Part shown: positions 56,253-64,000 of the stretch, in pieces | Numbering within the stretch: the first letter of the stretch is position 1 | How the letters are laid out: every line of letters starts with the position of its first letter | Source of the DNA: Chitinibacter sp. FCG-7 | GTDB taxonomy: Bacteria > Pseudomonadota > Gammaproteobacteria > Burkholderiales > Chitinibacteraceae | Assembly: GCF_040047665.1 (NCBI RefSeq) | Contig: NZ_CP157355.1 | Location: 1,302,001-1,366,000, forward strand | DNA: 64,000 bases | Direction: 5' to 3' | Program-made: the position numbers and the translations under genes | The notes under the pieces: generated by a model | The model's input: the letters and a program-made list of their open reading frames with translations, nothing else | Database searches by the model: none | Told to the model about the DNA's origin: nothing

Positions 56253-57080
56253 TCAAGGTGCTACGGTGCTCACCTTGGCAGACGTGGGCAGCTTGGCCGG
56301 GATACCCAACAAGCGATCCACCGTTGTAAAGCGATAGCCCTGCTCGCGCAAAGCCGGAATCAGCGCTTGCACAGCCATCACGGTGGGCTGGCGGCCACGG
56401 CCACCGGCGTCGTGCATCAGCACAATCGCTTCGGGGTGAATGTACTGCCTGATCACGGCGTCGATTTTGCCGCTGGCCACGTCATCGGCGTTGTTTTGCC
56501 AAGTGTGATACCAGTCCGCGCTATCGACCGACCATAAAATGGCCGTCATGCCCTGCTCTTTGAGCTTGCTGATCTGGCTGTCATTCAAAAATCCATACGG
56601 CGGGCGCATCATTGCCGGCTGAAAGCCGACTACTTTTTGGAATGCCTGCTGCGTTCTTTGCAACTGCGCATCCCACCACTGTGCATCATCGGCCATTTTG
56701 CTCAGATTAGGGTGGCTAAAGCTGTGATTAGCCAGCACATGCCCTTCAGCCAGCGCCCGTTTCACAATATCCGGGTGTTGCAAAACGCTTTGCCCAAGCC
56801 AGAAAAAAGTGGCTTTGACGTTTTCTTTTTTCAGTACATCAAGCAAAGCGGGCGTATCGGCGCTGGGGCCATCGTCAAAAGTAAAAGCAATTTCCTTTTT
56901 ATCACCCGCCCCTTCCAGAAAAAACGTCGCGGGAAACTGCTGCGCCTGCCTTTCCAGCGTAGCGGCCGGAACTTGCCCGCGATTATCAATCACAGGCGTG
57001 CGCAGGCGCGGCGGCGTTTGCGCCAGAACAAGGTGCGAGAGCATTAGACTGGCCAAGATCAAACCGGAAGACAGGCGCAT
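56253..57080 (-). CDS. Secreted polysaccharide deacetylase (CE4/NodB family)
   Basis: The 275-residue protein has a signal peptide (cleavage about 20, VLAQ) and the NodB motifs: TFDDGP (catalytic Asp and metal Asp), HSFSHPNL (metal His), RPPYGF and the late LMHDAGG. It could act on chitin, peptidoglycan or another N-acetyl polysaccharide. It is followed on the same strand, 11 nt upstream, by an NTF2-like gene, and both may answer to the divergent TetR gene. Confidence 0.93.
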   Translation of the reverse strand: MRLSSGLILASLMLSHLVLAQTPPRLRTPVIDNRGQVPAATLERQAQQFPATFFLEGAGDKKEIAFTFDDGPSADTPALLDVLKKENVKATFFWLGQSVLQHPDIVKRALAEGHVLANHSFSHPNLSKMADDAQWWDAQLQRTQQAFQKVVGFQPAMMRPPYGFLNDSQISKLKEQGMTAILWSVDSADWYHTWQNNADDVASGKIDAVIRQYIHPEAIVLMHDAGGRGRQPTVMAVQALIPALREQGYRFTTVDRLLGIPAKLPTSAKVSTVAP

Positions 57081-57090
57081 GACAAACTCC

Positions 57091-57528
57091 TTATTTCAAA
57101 CCCACATTCATAAAACCGTCGATCCGCTGCAGGCGGCCATCTTCGGCAAATTGCACGGCATCAACGCCATAAAACAGCGCCTCACCGGCTTCGTTGTAGA
57201 CTTTCCATTCAAACAGCGCCGCCGCATCGATAAAACGCACCGGGCCGATAATTTCACCGCGCAAGCCCGGAATCTGCTCGTGCAACGTGCCGATCATCTC
57301 ATTGAGCGCTGCTCTGGATTTCACCTGATTGAATTGATCACTGTAACGTACCGAATCGGTCACTAGTTTGCCCAGCAGTTTCTGCCTTTGCTCGGGCGAT
57401 TTTTCGCTCCAGGCCTGAATGTAGGCATTGAGCACATCGGTACTGGTCGGGGCGGCATGCGCTGTGATGGTCATGCCCAACCACAGGGCGGCCAGCAATC
57501 CGGCTTTTAGAGAAAGCGATTTCAACAT
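57091..57528 (-). CDS. Secreted NTF2/SnoaL-like protein
   Basis: The 145-residue product has a signal peptide (AHAAPTS) and the NTF2-like cone (VLNAYIQAWSEKSPEQR, VRFIDAAALFEWKVYNEAGE). The SnoaL-type family has many roles; none can be assigned. The ATG at 57528 has GGAG at proper spacing; the GTG at 57537 is too close to it. Likely cotranscribed with the deacetylase gene. Confidence 0.8.
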   Translation of the reverse strand: MLKSLSLKAGLLAALWLGMTITAHAAPTSTDVLNAYIQAWSEKSPEQRQKLLGKLVTDSVRYSDQFNQVKSRAALNEMIGTLHEQIPGLRGEIIGPVRFIDAAALFEWKVYNEAGEALFYGVDAVQFAEDGRLQRIDGFMNVGLK

Positions 57529-57561
57529 ATTACACACTCCAAACTTGGGTCTGAGAAAGTA

Positions 57562-57587
57562 AAACGATTGAATTGTACCGATCGTTT
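57562..57587. promoter_or_regulatory. Inverted repeat, candidate TetR operator
   Basis: AAACGAT-N12-ATCGTTT lies between the divergent NTF2-like and TetR genes. Inverted repeats in such a place are typical operators of TetR-family autoregulators, but no footprint data exist. Confidence 0.5.
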
Positions 57588-57710
57588 GGTTTAATACTCA
57601 ATCAAATCAGTCGGCCTTGTCAAGCACAGCGGTTTTTCCGTTAAACTTTTAAGCGTTTGCACCGCAGGGCGCGCCAGCGCTCCCCAAAGCAAACCGACAA
57701 GGAGGCAGTT

Positions 57711-58259
57711 TTGGCAATTACGCACGACGAATTAATCCGGCATTTGCGCACGGTGTTTCACACCTATGGCTACGATGGCGCGTCATTAAGCCTAATCAGC
57801 CAGGCCACAGGCCTGGGCAAAGGTAGCCTTTATCACCATTTTCCCAATGGCAAAGTGGAAATGGCCAGCGCAGTGCTGCAGGCCGAAGGCGTGTGGTTCC
57901 AAAGTGGGCTGGATCTACTGCGCCAAGCCGGAGAACCGGCACACAGGCTGGCGCGGTTTATGGAATTCGTGCGGATTAGCGAGGCCAACAAGGAGCAAGC
58001 CAGTACGCTGGATGTCTATACCATGGGTAATGCACGCACACTGTTCGGCCAGGATATGGGCATCGCCGTGCAGGAATGGATCGCGGCGCTGCAGCAGGTT
58101 ATTTGCGACAGCGGCATCGCCCAAGCGCAAGCCCGCCAACGGGCCATTAACGCAATTGCCCGGCTGGAAGGTGTACGGCTGATGTGCCGCTGTCTGAACG
58201 ACTGGCAAATCTTTGATGATCTGCTGCAACAGTTGCCACACGACCTCTTACAACCCTGA
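57711..58259 (+). CDS. TetR-family transcriptional regulator
   Basis: The HTH is near residues 10-55 (LIRHLRTVFHTYGYDGASLS, then ISQATGLGKGSLYHHF). The C-terminal domain resembles TetR_C of the YxaF/LmrA kind. A strong AAGGAGG at 57699-57705 with five bases to a TTG indicates a TTG start and 182 residues; the upstream TTG at 57657 lacks such a site. It probably controls itself and the divergent deacetylase/NTF2 genes. Confidence 0.87.
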   Translation: MAITHDELIRHLRTVFHTYGYDGASLSLISQATGLGKGSLYHHFPNGKVEMASAVLQAEGVWFQSGLDLLRQAGEPAHRLARFMEFVRISEANKEQASTLDVYTMGNARTLFGQDMGIAVQEWIAALQQVICDSGIAQAQARQRAINAIARLEGVRLMCRCLNDWQIFDDLLQQLPHDLLQP

Positions 58260-58460
58260 GTCGGGGCTTGCGGCTGTCTTGCGCCAGACAGGCACGCCTT
58301 GCGCTATTCAAGCATTTGCCCAAACATTGACCGTTTTGCGCCGCTCGATCCGGCTTTTTCTTGCGCCATTGTCGGGATTTGATGCCATGGCGCTTCCCGC
58401 CAAGGCCAATCTGTTGGAAAATGCAGTATTGATCGGCATTGCCCTATACGAGAATCATCG

Positions 58461-59054
58461 ATGCGCCAAGTTACCGTTACTCGCAATACACTGGAAACCC
58501 AAATCACGATCACGCTGAACCTGGACGGCACAGGCGTGAGCAAATTTGATACCGGCGTACCTTTTTTCGAGCATATGCTCGACCAGGTAGCTCGCCACGG
58601 CCTGTTTGATATTGAAATCAAAGCCGTTGGTGATTTGCATATCGACGCGCATCACACAGTGGAAGACGTCGGCATCACGCTCGGCCAGGCTTTTGCCAAG
58701 GCGGTTGGTGATAAAAAAGGCATCGTGCGCTACGGTCACAGCTATGTGCCGCTCGACGAAGCGCTTTCGCGCGTCGTTGTTGATTTATCGGGTCGCCCCT
58801 GTCTGGAATACGAGTGCGAATACACTCGCGCGATGATCGGCGGCTTTGACGTTGATTTGTTTGGCGAATTTTTCCGTGGTTTTGTCAATCACGCCGCGAT
58901 CAGCCTGCACATCGACAATCTGAAAGGCAAAAACGCGCACCACCAAGCTGAAACGATATTCAAAGCCTTGGGCCGCGCCTTGCGCATGGCGGTTGAATTC
59001 GACCCACGGATGGCAGGCATTACCCCGTCAACCAAAGGCACGCTGGTAGGTTGA
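58461..59054 (+). CDS. hisB: Imidazoleglycerol-phosphate dehydratase
   Basis: The 197-residue monofunctional dehydratase shows [34 protein letters not shown] and the late [13 protein letters not shown], with the metal His residues. It starts the second his block. The preceding 200 nt hold no his gene remnant. Confidence 0.96.
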   Translation: MRQVTVTRNTLETQITITLNLDGTGVSKFDTGVPFFEHMLDQVARHGLFDIEIKAVGDLHIDAHHTVEDVGITLGQAFAKAVGDKKGIVRYGHSYVPLDEALSRVVVDLSGRPCLEYECEYTRAMIGGFDVDLFGEFFRGFVNHAAISLHIDNLKGKNAHHQAETIFKALGRALRMAVEFDPRMAGITPSTKGTLVG

Positions 59055-59055
59055 G

Positions 59056-59700
59056 ATGACACAAACCATTGCAATTGTTGATTACGGCATGGGCAATCTG
59101 CATTCGGTCACCAAAGCGTTCGAGCTAGTGGCCGGTGATGATGCGACGATTGTGCTGACCGCCGACCCCGCCGTGGTCGCCAGCGCTGATAAAGTGGTTT
59201 TTCCCGGCCAAGGCGCAATGCCCGACTGCATGCGCGAACTCAATGAGAGTGGCCTTAAACAAGCCGTGCTTGATGCGGCGGCGAGCAAACCATTTCTTGG
59301 CATCTGTGTTGGCGCGCAATTGCTGTTTGAACACAGTGAAGAAGGCGACATGGATTGCCTTGGCGTATTCAAAGGCAAGGTTGTTAAGTTCAAGCCGGAA
59401 AATATGGTTGGCGCAGATGGGCAGAAATTGAAAGTACCGCATATGGGCTGGAACGAAATGTTCATCAAGCAGCCTCATCCGCTATGGGCAGGCATTAGCG
59501 ATGCGGAACGGTTTTATTTCGTGCATAGTTATCACTTCGCGCCCGACAGCGATGCAGATACCGTGATTGAATCGGCTTATCCTTCGCGTTTTGCCGTGGC
59601 CGTCGCGCGGGACAATATTTTTGCGATTCAGTGTCACCCGGAGAAAAGCCACACCCCCGGTCTGCAATTATTGAAAAATTTCGTACACTGGAAACTGTAA
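59056..59700 (+). CDS. hisH: Imidazole glycerol phosphate synthase, glutaminase subunit
   Basis: A 214-residue class I glutaminase with FPGQGAMPDCM, the nucleophile Cys in FLGICVGAQLLF and the His-Glu pair in QCHPEKS. Feeds ammonia to HisF. Starts one base after the hisB stop. Confidence 0.96.
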   Translation: MTQTIAIVDYGMGNLHSVTKAFELVAGDDATIVLTADPAVVASADKVVFPGQGAMPDCMRELNESGLKQAVLDAAASKPFLGICVGAQLLFEHSEEGDMDCLGVFKGKVVKFKPENMVGADGQKLKVPHMGWNEMFIKQPHPLWAGISDAERFYFVHSYHFAPDSDADTVIESAYPSRFAVAVARDNIFAIQCHPEKSHTPGLQLLKNFVHWKL

Positions 59701-59780
59701 AGTTTGTGACCGGACGATGAAATGTCGTTTAATTACAAACCGTTAATTTATTCAACCCCCTCACTATATGCTTTCAAATC

Positions 59781-60521
59781 ATGCTGATTATTCCTGCAAT
59801 TGATCTTAAAGACGGCCAATGTGTTCGTTTACGCCAAGGCGAAATGGACGATGCAACGGTATTCTCCGACGACCCGGCCAGCTTTGTTTCACACTGGCTA
59901 GGTCAGGGCGCGCGTCGCATGCATCTGGTGGACCTCAATGGCGCGTTTGCTGGCAAACCCAAAAATCTGGCGGCGGTAAAGCAGATTCTGAAAGCAATGA
60001 ATGGCGAAGTGCCGGTGCAACTCGGTGGCGGTATCCGTTCACTGGAAACCATCGAAATGTATCTGGACGCCGGGATTGACTATGTGATTATCGGCACCGC
60101 AGCGATCAAGCAACCCGGCTTTTTGCACGAAGCCTGTGACGCTTTCCCCGGCCAGATCATCGTTGGCCTTGACGCCAAAGACGGCATGGTTGCCACCGAT
60201 GGCTGGGCTAAAATCACCGATCATGAAGTGATTGATCTGGCTAAACGCTTTGAAGGCTATGGCGTTGAAAGCGTGATCTACACCGACATTGGCCGCGATG
60301 GCATGCTCTCTGGCGTCAATATCGAAGCCACGGTGAAGCTGGCACAAGCGCTGACGATTCCGGTGATTGCTTCGGGCGGTCTGACCAATCTGGACGACGT
60401 ACGCAAGTTGTGCGAAGTGGCCGAAGAAGGCATCGAAGGCGTCATTACCGGCCGCGCAATCTATGAAGGCACCATCGACTTTGCCAAGGCGCAGGAATTA
60501 GCCGACGAGCTTTGCGACTAA
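59781..60521 (+). CDS. hisA: ProFAR isomerase
   Basis: The 246-residue TIM barrel has [15 protein letters not shown] with the catalytic Asp, [22 protein letters not shown] and PVIASGG. About 80 nt of gap from hisH. Confidence 0.96.
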   Translation: MLIIPAIDLKDGQCVRLRQGEMDDATVFSDDPASFVSHWLGQGARRMHLVDLNGAFAGKPKNLAAVKQILKAMNGEVPVQLGGGIRSLETIEMYLDAGIDYVIIGTAAIKQPGFLHEACDAFPGQIIVGLDAKDGMVATDGWAKITDHEVIDLAKRFEGYGVESVIYTDIGRDGMLSGVNIEATVKLAQALTIPVIASGGLTNLDDVRKLCEVAEEGIEGVITGRAIYEGTIDFAKAQELADELCD

Positions 60522-60526
60522 ACGCC

Positions 60527-60880
60527 ATGAGCGAGGTAGACGGCAGCAAGCCCGAATGGCTGGACTGGGCCACCGAAGAGCGACAAATTGGTCAGCTGCT
60601 GCGGGAATCCAATCCGGCCTGGTTTGCCGAAGTCTGCCAGATTCTGTTCGACACCGACCCGATGATGATTCGCTTGGTGGGCGAGCCGGAAGGCTATGCA
60701 CCCGAAGTCGGCAGCATCATCCGCAGCCTGCCGCAGTGCATGAGCGTCGAAGACGTGCAGTTTGTTATTTTTAATGTGTTTACCCAGTGGTTTACACCCG
60801 AATTTGCAGGCGGACTGAGCCAGTACGCCGAGACAGCACAAGCCGTGTGGGCGAGCTGGAAAGCCCAACAGCAAGAATAG
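60527..60880 (+). CDS. Hypothetical acidic protein between hisA and hisF
   Basis: Not firmly recognised. The 117-residue acidic product has AEVCQILFDTDPMMIRLVG, PEVGSIIRSLPQCM and DVQFVIFNVFTQWF, a pattern loosely like DUF1871. It starts five bases after the hisA stop and ends 36 nt before hisF. It may be an operon passenger. Confidence 0.65.
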   Translation: MSEVDGSKPEWLDWATEERQIGQLLRESNPAWFAEVCQILFDTDPMMIRLVGEPEGYAPEVGSIIRSLPQCMSVEDVQFVIFNVFTQWFTPEFAGGLSQYAETAQAVWASWKAQQQE

Positions 60881-60916
60881 TAGCCAGCCCTTCAGCAGCG
60901 CTGGCGCGGAAAAAAT

Positions 60917-61684
60917 ATGCCATTAGCCAAACGTATTATCCCCTGCCTTGATGTCACCGCTGGTCGCGTGGTCAAAGGCGTCAACTTCCTTGAATTGCGC
61001 GACGCCGGTGACCCGGTTGAAATTGCCAAGCGCTACAACGATCAGGGCGCAGACGAGCTGACTTTTCTTGATATCACCGCCTCCAGCGACGATAGAGATC
61101 TGATTTTGCATGTGATCGAGGCAGTGGCCTCGCAAGTATTCATTCCGCTCACCGTCGGCGGAGGCGTTCGCAAAGCCGACGATGTCCGTCGCCTGCTCAA
61201 TGCAGGAGCCGACAAAGTCAGCATCAATACCACCGCAGTATCGAACCCCGAAGTGGTCGAGCAAGCCGCCAGCCGTTTTGGCAGCCAAGCGATTGTGGTG
61301 GCGATTGACGCCAAAGCCACCGACGCGACCAATAGCCGCTGGGAAGTATTCACGCACGGCGGGCGCCGCGCTACCGGGCTTGATGCCGTAGAATGGGCGC
61401 TGAAAATGCAACAGCTGGGCGCAGGCGAAATCTTGCTCACCAGCATGGATAGAGATGGCACCAAAATTGGCTTTAATCTGCCGCTCACGCGCGCAGTTTC
61501 CGATGCAGTTGATATTCCGGTGATCGCCTCTGGCGGCGTGGGCAATTTGCAGCACTTGGTTGATGGTGTCAAACAAGGCCATGCCGATGCGGTATTGGCA
61601 GCCAGTATTTTCCATTTTGGCGAATATTCGGTGCGGCAGGCCAAAGAAGCCATGCACGCCGCGGGCATTGAAGTTCGCTTTTAA
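60917..61684 (+). CDS. hisF: Imidazole glycerol phosphate synthase, cyclase subunit
   Basis: The 255-residue TIM barrel has [16 protein letters not shown] (catalytic Asp), [23 protein letters not shown] with the second Asp and [10 protein letters not shown]. Partner of HisH. Confidence 0.97.
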   Translation: MPLAKRIIPCLDVTAGRVVKGVNFLELRDAGDPVEIAKRYNDQGADELTFLDITASSDDRDLILHVIEAVASQVFIPLTVGGGVRKADDVRRLLNAGADKVSINTTAVSNPEVVEQAASRFGSQAIVVAIDAKATDATNSRWEVFTHGGRRATGLDAVEWALKMQQLGAGEILLTSMDRDGTKIGFNLPLTRAVSDAVDIPVIASGGVGNLQHLVDGVKQGHADAVLAASIFHFGEYSVRQAKEAMHAAGIEVRF

Positions 61685-61699
61685 CAGGACGGACAGAGC

Positions 61700-62032
61700 A
61701 TGAAACAGATAGCTGCGCTGACATTATTCCTGCTGGCCACACTGGCGCAGGCGTGTGATATGAGCATTCAAACGCCGGCCAATGTCTCGATGGAAGTCGA
61801 CAATATGCGGCACGGACTGAAAAATGAGCTGACGCTGTTTCTCACGGTCAAATCAGCGGTTGATCACGATTTCAAGCGTCCACCCAGTGTGGTCGACGCC
61901 AACGGCCAGATTGTTCAGGCGGTGAAAATGGAAGGTCAACTCGGTCAAATCAAAGCCAATGAAACGCGTCAGTGGGTTGTGTACTACACCCCGGCCGCCA
62001 ATTTCACGGCAGAAAAAGTGGTCTTGCAATGA
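61700..62032 (+). CDS. Hypothetical secreted protein
   Basis: Not recognised. The 110-residue product has a signal peptide ([10 protein letters not shown], cleavage near 18) with a Cys just after it that is not in a good lipobox. The rest is beta-rich. The stop overlaps the hisI start (ATGA), so it is part of the his transcript. Confidence 0.6.
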   Translation: MKQIAALTLFLLATLAQACDMSIQTPANVSMEVDNMRHGLKNELTLFLTVKSAVDHDFKRPPSVVDANGQIVQAVKMEGQLGQIKANETRQWVVYYTPAANFTAEKVVLQ

Positions 62033-62424
62033 GCTGGCTTGATGAAATCAAATACGATGACGCTGGGCTGGTTCCAGTCATCGCTCAGGACGAAACAACT
62101 GGTCGCGTGATGATGTTTGCCTACGCCAACCGCGAAGCAGTGGCGCTGACAGCAGCAAAAGGCACGGCACATTACTGGACGCGTTCGCGCCAGAAACTGT
62201 GGCACAAGGGCGAAGAATCGGGGCATTTTCAGCACGTTTCCAGCATTCAGCTCGATTGCGACGGTGACGTACTGATCTACAAAATCCGCCAGCAAGGTGG
62301 GATTGCCTGCCATACCGGCCGCGAAAGCTGTTTCTTTCGCACGCTGCTTGATGGCCAGTGGCAAGTCACCGAGGACGTGCTGAAAGACCCGCAGGCTATT
62401 TATGGTCAGAGCCCTCACCCTTAA
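62029..62424 (+). CDS. hisI: Phosphoribosyl-AMP cyclohydrolase
   Basis: The 131-residue monofunctional enzyme has [32 protein letters not shown] (metal Asp) and [13 protein letters not shown] with Zn cysteines. HisE is a separate gene. Confidence 0.96.
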   Translation: MSWLDEIKYDDAGLVPVIAQDETTGRVMMFAYANREAVALTAAKGTAHYWTRSRQKLWHKGEESGHFQHVSSIQLDCDGDVLIYKIRQQGGIACHTGRESCFFRTLLDGQWQVTEDVLKDPQAIYGQSPHP

Positions 62425-62499
62425 GAGTTAGCCCCTTAGCACGACATAAACTTGTCATCTAGGTGCAATATAATCGGATTGTTATTTTTGGAGCTAGAC

Positions 62500-62826
62500 A
62501 TGATTTCCGCCGAAATTCTGGAGCGTTTGTCACAAACACTGGCTGAACGTCGCCACGCTGACGCCAGTACCTCGTATGTGGCCAAGCTCTACAGCAAGGG
62601 GCAAGAAGCCATTTTGAAAAAAGTGGGCGAAGAGGCCGTGGAAACCATTATGGCAGCCAAAGATGGCGACAAATTGCATCTGGTACGTGAAGTGGCCGAT
62701 TTGTGGTTTCACACGCTGGTTTTGCTGTCGTACGAAGGCTTGAGCCATGAGGACGTACTGGCCGAGCTGGCGCGCCGCGAAGGCATTTCCGGCATCGAAG
62801 AAAAAGCCGCCCGCAAGCCGGCATAA
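62500..62826 (+). CDS. hisE: Phosphoribosyl-ATP pyrophosphatase
   Basis: The 108-residue MazG-like fold enzyme has [20 protein letters not shown] and ETIMAAKDG (metal acidic residues), then [14 protein letters not shown] at 62500 has GGAG; an upstream start at 62452 is rejected. Confidence 0.94.
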   Translation: MISAEILERLSQTLAERRHADASTSYVAKLYSKGQEAILKKVGEEAVETIMAAKDGDKLHLVREVADLWFHTLVLLSYEGLSHEDVLAELARREGISGIEEKAARKPA

Positions 62827-62837
62827 GGAGCCTTGTT

Positions 62838-63158
62838 ATGCATGACTGCATTTTTTGCAAAATCGTCAAAGGCGAGATTCCTGCCAGCAAGGTGTATGAA
62901 GACGATGATGTGATCGCCTTCAAGGACATTCGTCCGGCTGCACCTGTTCATTTGCTGCTGATTCCTAAGCGGCATATCGAATCACTGCTCGACTGCACCG
63001 CAGACGATCAGCCGCTGCTGGGCAAAATGCTGGCGCTCACGCCGGTGCTGGCACGCGAGCAAGGACTGGGCGCGGGCTTTAAAACCGCAATCAACACCGG
63101 GCTGGCCGGAGGACAGGAAGTCTTCCACCTTCACCTGCACATACTAGGTACCCCATAA
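62838..63158 (+). CDS. hinT: HIT-family nucleotide hydrolase
   Basis: The 106-residue protein has the histidine triad HLHLHILG at the end, CIFCKIVKGEIP at the start and LLIPKRH. HinT cleaves adenosine 5'-phosphoramidates. It follows hisE by 11 nt. Confidence 0.94.
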   Translation: MHDCIFCKIVKGEIPASKVYEDDDVIAFKDIRPAAPVHLLLIPKRHIESLLDCTADDQPLLGKMLALTPVLAREQGLGAGFKTAINTGLAGGQEVFHLHLHILGTP

Positions 63159-63168
63159 CAGTAATTAA

Positions 63169-63208
63169 CTGCAGGCCAGATACACACTGGCTCTGACAGC
63201 GATACCCC
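63169..63208. repeat. Dispersed GGGTAT element ahead of tatA
   Basis: Reverse complement starts GGGGTATCGC and ends TGGCCTGCAG, aligning with the hisG copy (TTGCCCTGCAG). It is 17 nt before the tatA ATG. Confidence 0.65.
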
Positions 63209-63224
63209 TAATAGAGAGTTCATC

Positions 63225-63428
63225 ATGGGTTCATTCAGCATTTGGCACTGGCTTGTTGTACTGGCCATTGTGGTTTTAGTGTTCGGCACCAAAAAGCTGG
63301 GCAATGTCGGCAAGGATCTGGGCTCGGCCATCAAGGGCTTTAAAGATGGCGTCAAGGGTGAAGACGAGGCCAGCAAAAAGCCGGATACCGCGCGGGTGAT
63401 TGACGCCAGCGAAAGCGACAAGAAGTAA
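63225..63428 (+). CDS. tatA: Twin-arginine translocase subunit TatA
   Basis: The 67-residue protein has one N-terminal helix ([16 protein letters not shown]), then [20 protein letters not shown] and a charged tail. It forms the pore-like assembly of the Tat system. Confidence 0.94.
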   Translation: MGSFSIWHWLVVLAIVVLVFGTKKLGNVGKDLGSAIKGFKDGVKGEDEASKKPDTARVIDASESDKK

Positions 63429-63431
63429 GCC

Positions 63432-63911
63432 GTGTTTGATGTCAGCATGGGGGAGTTACTCCTCGTCGGGGTCGTCACGCTGGTCGTGATCGGCCCTGAG
63501 CGAATGCCCAAAGTGGCACGCACGGCAGGGATGCTGTTCGGACGCCTGCAACGCTTTGTCAATAATGTGAAAAGCGATTTGCAGCGGGAAATGCAGGCGA
63601 GCGAGCTGGCACAAATTCAGCAGGAAATCGAAGCTGAAACAGCGGCGATCAAGAACACCATCCATCAGCCGCTGGCCGAAACACGTCAGGCGCTCAGCGA
63701 GCTTGAAGCCGATTTTCAGCTAACCCACAGCGACGACCACCCTCCCGCCACAAGCAATGCAGCAAGCAATCCACCAAGCAATGCTGTAGCGGCTCCCCAA
63801 GATACCCCAACCACAGCCAGCGACAAGTCGGCTGCATCAGTCCATGAGCAGCAGCCTGATCTGTTTGCAGGGCTGCAGGCAGGGCCTCGCCCGGCTTCGG
63901 ATCGGCGTTAA
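63432..63911 (+). CDS. tatB: Twin-arginine translocase subunit TatB
   Basis: The 159-residue protein has the FDVSMGELLLVGVVTLVVIGPER helix with the Glu characteristic of TatB, a long amphipathic part and a low-complexity Ala/Pro/Ser tail. It starts three bases after tatA. The start is GTG. Confidence 0.92.
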   Translation: MFDVSMGELLLVGVVTLVVIGPERMPKVARTAGMLFGRLQRFVNNVKSDLQREMQASELAQIQQEIEAETAAIKNTIHQPLAETRQALSELEADFQLTHSDDHPPATSNAASNPPSNAVAAPQDTPTTASDKSAASVHEQQPDLFAGLQAGPRPASDRR

Positions 63912-63930
63912 ACCACAATGAAAGCAAGCC

Positions 63931-64000
63931 ATGAGTGATCTGAGTGATAATCTGCAGCCGCTAATCAGCCATCTGATCGAGCTGCGCACCCGCGTTGTGC
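63931..64000 (+). CDS. tatC: Twin-arginine translocase subunit TatC (cut by window end)
   Basis: The frame from the ATG at 63931 reads MSDLSDNLQPLISHLIELRT, the usual TatC start (PLxxHLxELR). Only 23 codons are visible. TatC binds the twin-arginine signal. Confidence 0.93.
   Translation, partial: MSDLSDNLQPLISHLIELRTRVV

Noticed and set aside
58260..58460. Remnant of hisC before hisB
   Set aside because: Read in all frames, no aminotransferase motif or alignment could be made; the interval is simply unassigned.

Overview
The window reads as the chromosome of a betaproteobacterium, most likely a member of the Neisseriales and possibly a Chitinibacter-like relative. That placement is an inference. 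It rests on the gene order (gatCAB divergent from mreBCD-mrdAB-rlpA; mlaFEDCB-mlaA-ABC exporter-ibaG-murA-hisG-hisD and hisBHAFIE-hinT-tatABC), on MSHA-type pilus genes, and on a secreted enzyme with chitin-binding modules. Genes are dense and moderately GC-rich, with one clear AT-rich island at about 9.0-10.35 kb. No tRNA, rRNA, CRISPR array, intact insertion sequence or prophage was seen. Layout: (1) 1-7.4 kb is a mixed metabolic segment: panD, a secreted M60-type metalloprotease with two chitin-binding modules, phhB, a deacetylase-fold enzyme, a CDGSH Fe-S protein, an AHSA1-type protein, a YkgJ-type cysteine-cluster protein and a chemoreceptor. (2) 7.44-8.98 kb has no credible gene. It is a mosaic of imperfect direct repeats and hairpins, including a 178-nt unit present twice whose 13-bp hairpin covaries. 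(3) 8.98-10.35 kb is the AT-rich pair: an Arf/MglA-like GTPase followed by a small two-helix membrane protein. (4) 10.4-15.0 kb is gatC-gatA-(Uma2)-(GNAT)-gatB on the minus strand. (5) 15.2-22.0 kb is the rod-shape and elongasome operon mreB-mreC-mreD-mrdA-mrdB with rlpA. (6) 22.2-27.8 kb carries DUF805, YnfA and YidD-like proteins, a large PAS-GGDEF-EAL c-di-GMP enzyme and argA. (7) 27.9-35.6 kb is a seven-gene minus-strand polysaccharide operon (flippase, five glycosyltransferases, WbaP-type initiating transferase), mostly with 4-nt stop/start overlaps. (8) 35.8-44.1 kb is an MSHA-like pilus or secretion biogenesis operon (secretin, TPR protein, ATPase with an MshEN-like c-di-GMP-binding region, platform protein, PilM/PilN-like fusion, PilO-like, MshK-like) with no pilin genes beside it. 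(9) 44.4-50.1 kb is the Mla lipid-transport system plus a second ABC exporter. (10) 50.2-64 kb is ibaG, murA and the histidine genes, broken after hisD by four unrelated genes exactly where hisC is expected, then hinT and tatA-tatB-tatC (cut by the window end). Three families of intergenic repeats run through these operons. One is a heptad element, (GTGAGGN)n facing (NCCTCAC)n, at four gene junctions and expanded to twelve perfect GCGTGAG copies after an ABC ATPase gene. The second is a roughly 50-nt element with GGGTAT ends at six intergenic sites, including just ahead of hisG and tatA. The third is the hairpin mosaic at 7.4-9.0 kb. These, together with the GTPase and membrane-protein pair, are the least explained parts of the window. 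The likely working themes are envelope growth (mre/mrd, murA, mla, rlpA, polysaccharide), surface behaviour (chemoreceptor, GGDEF-EAL, MSHA-like machine with a putative c-di-GMP-responsive ATPase) and amino-acid supply (argA, his, gat).
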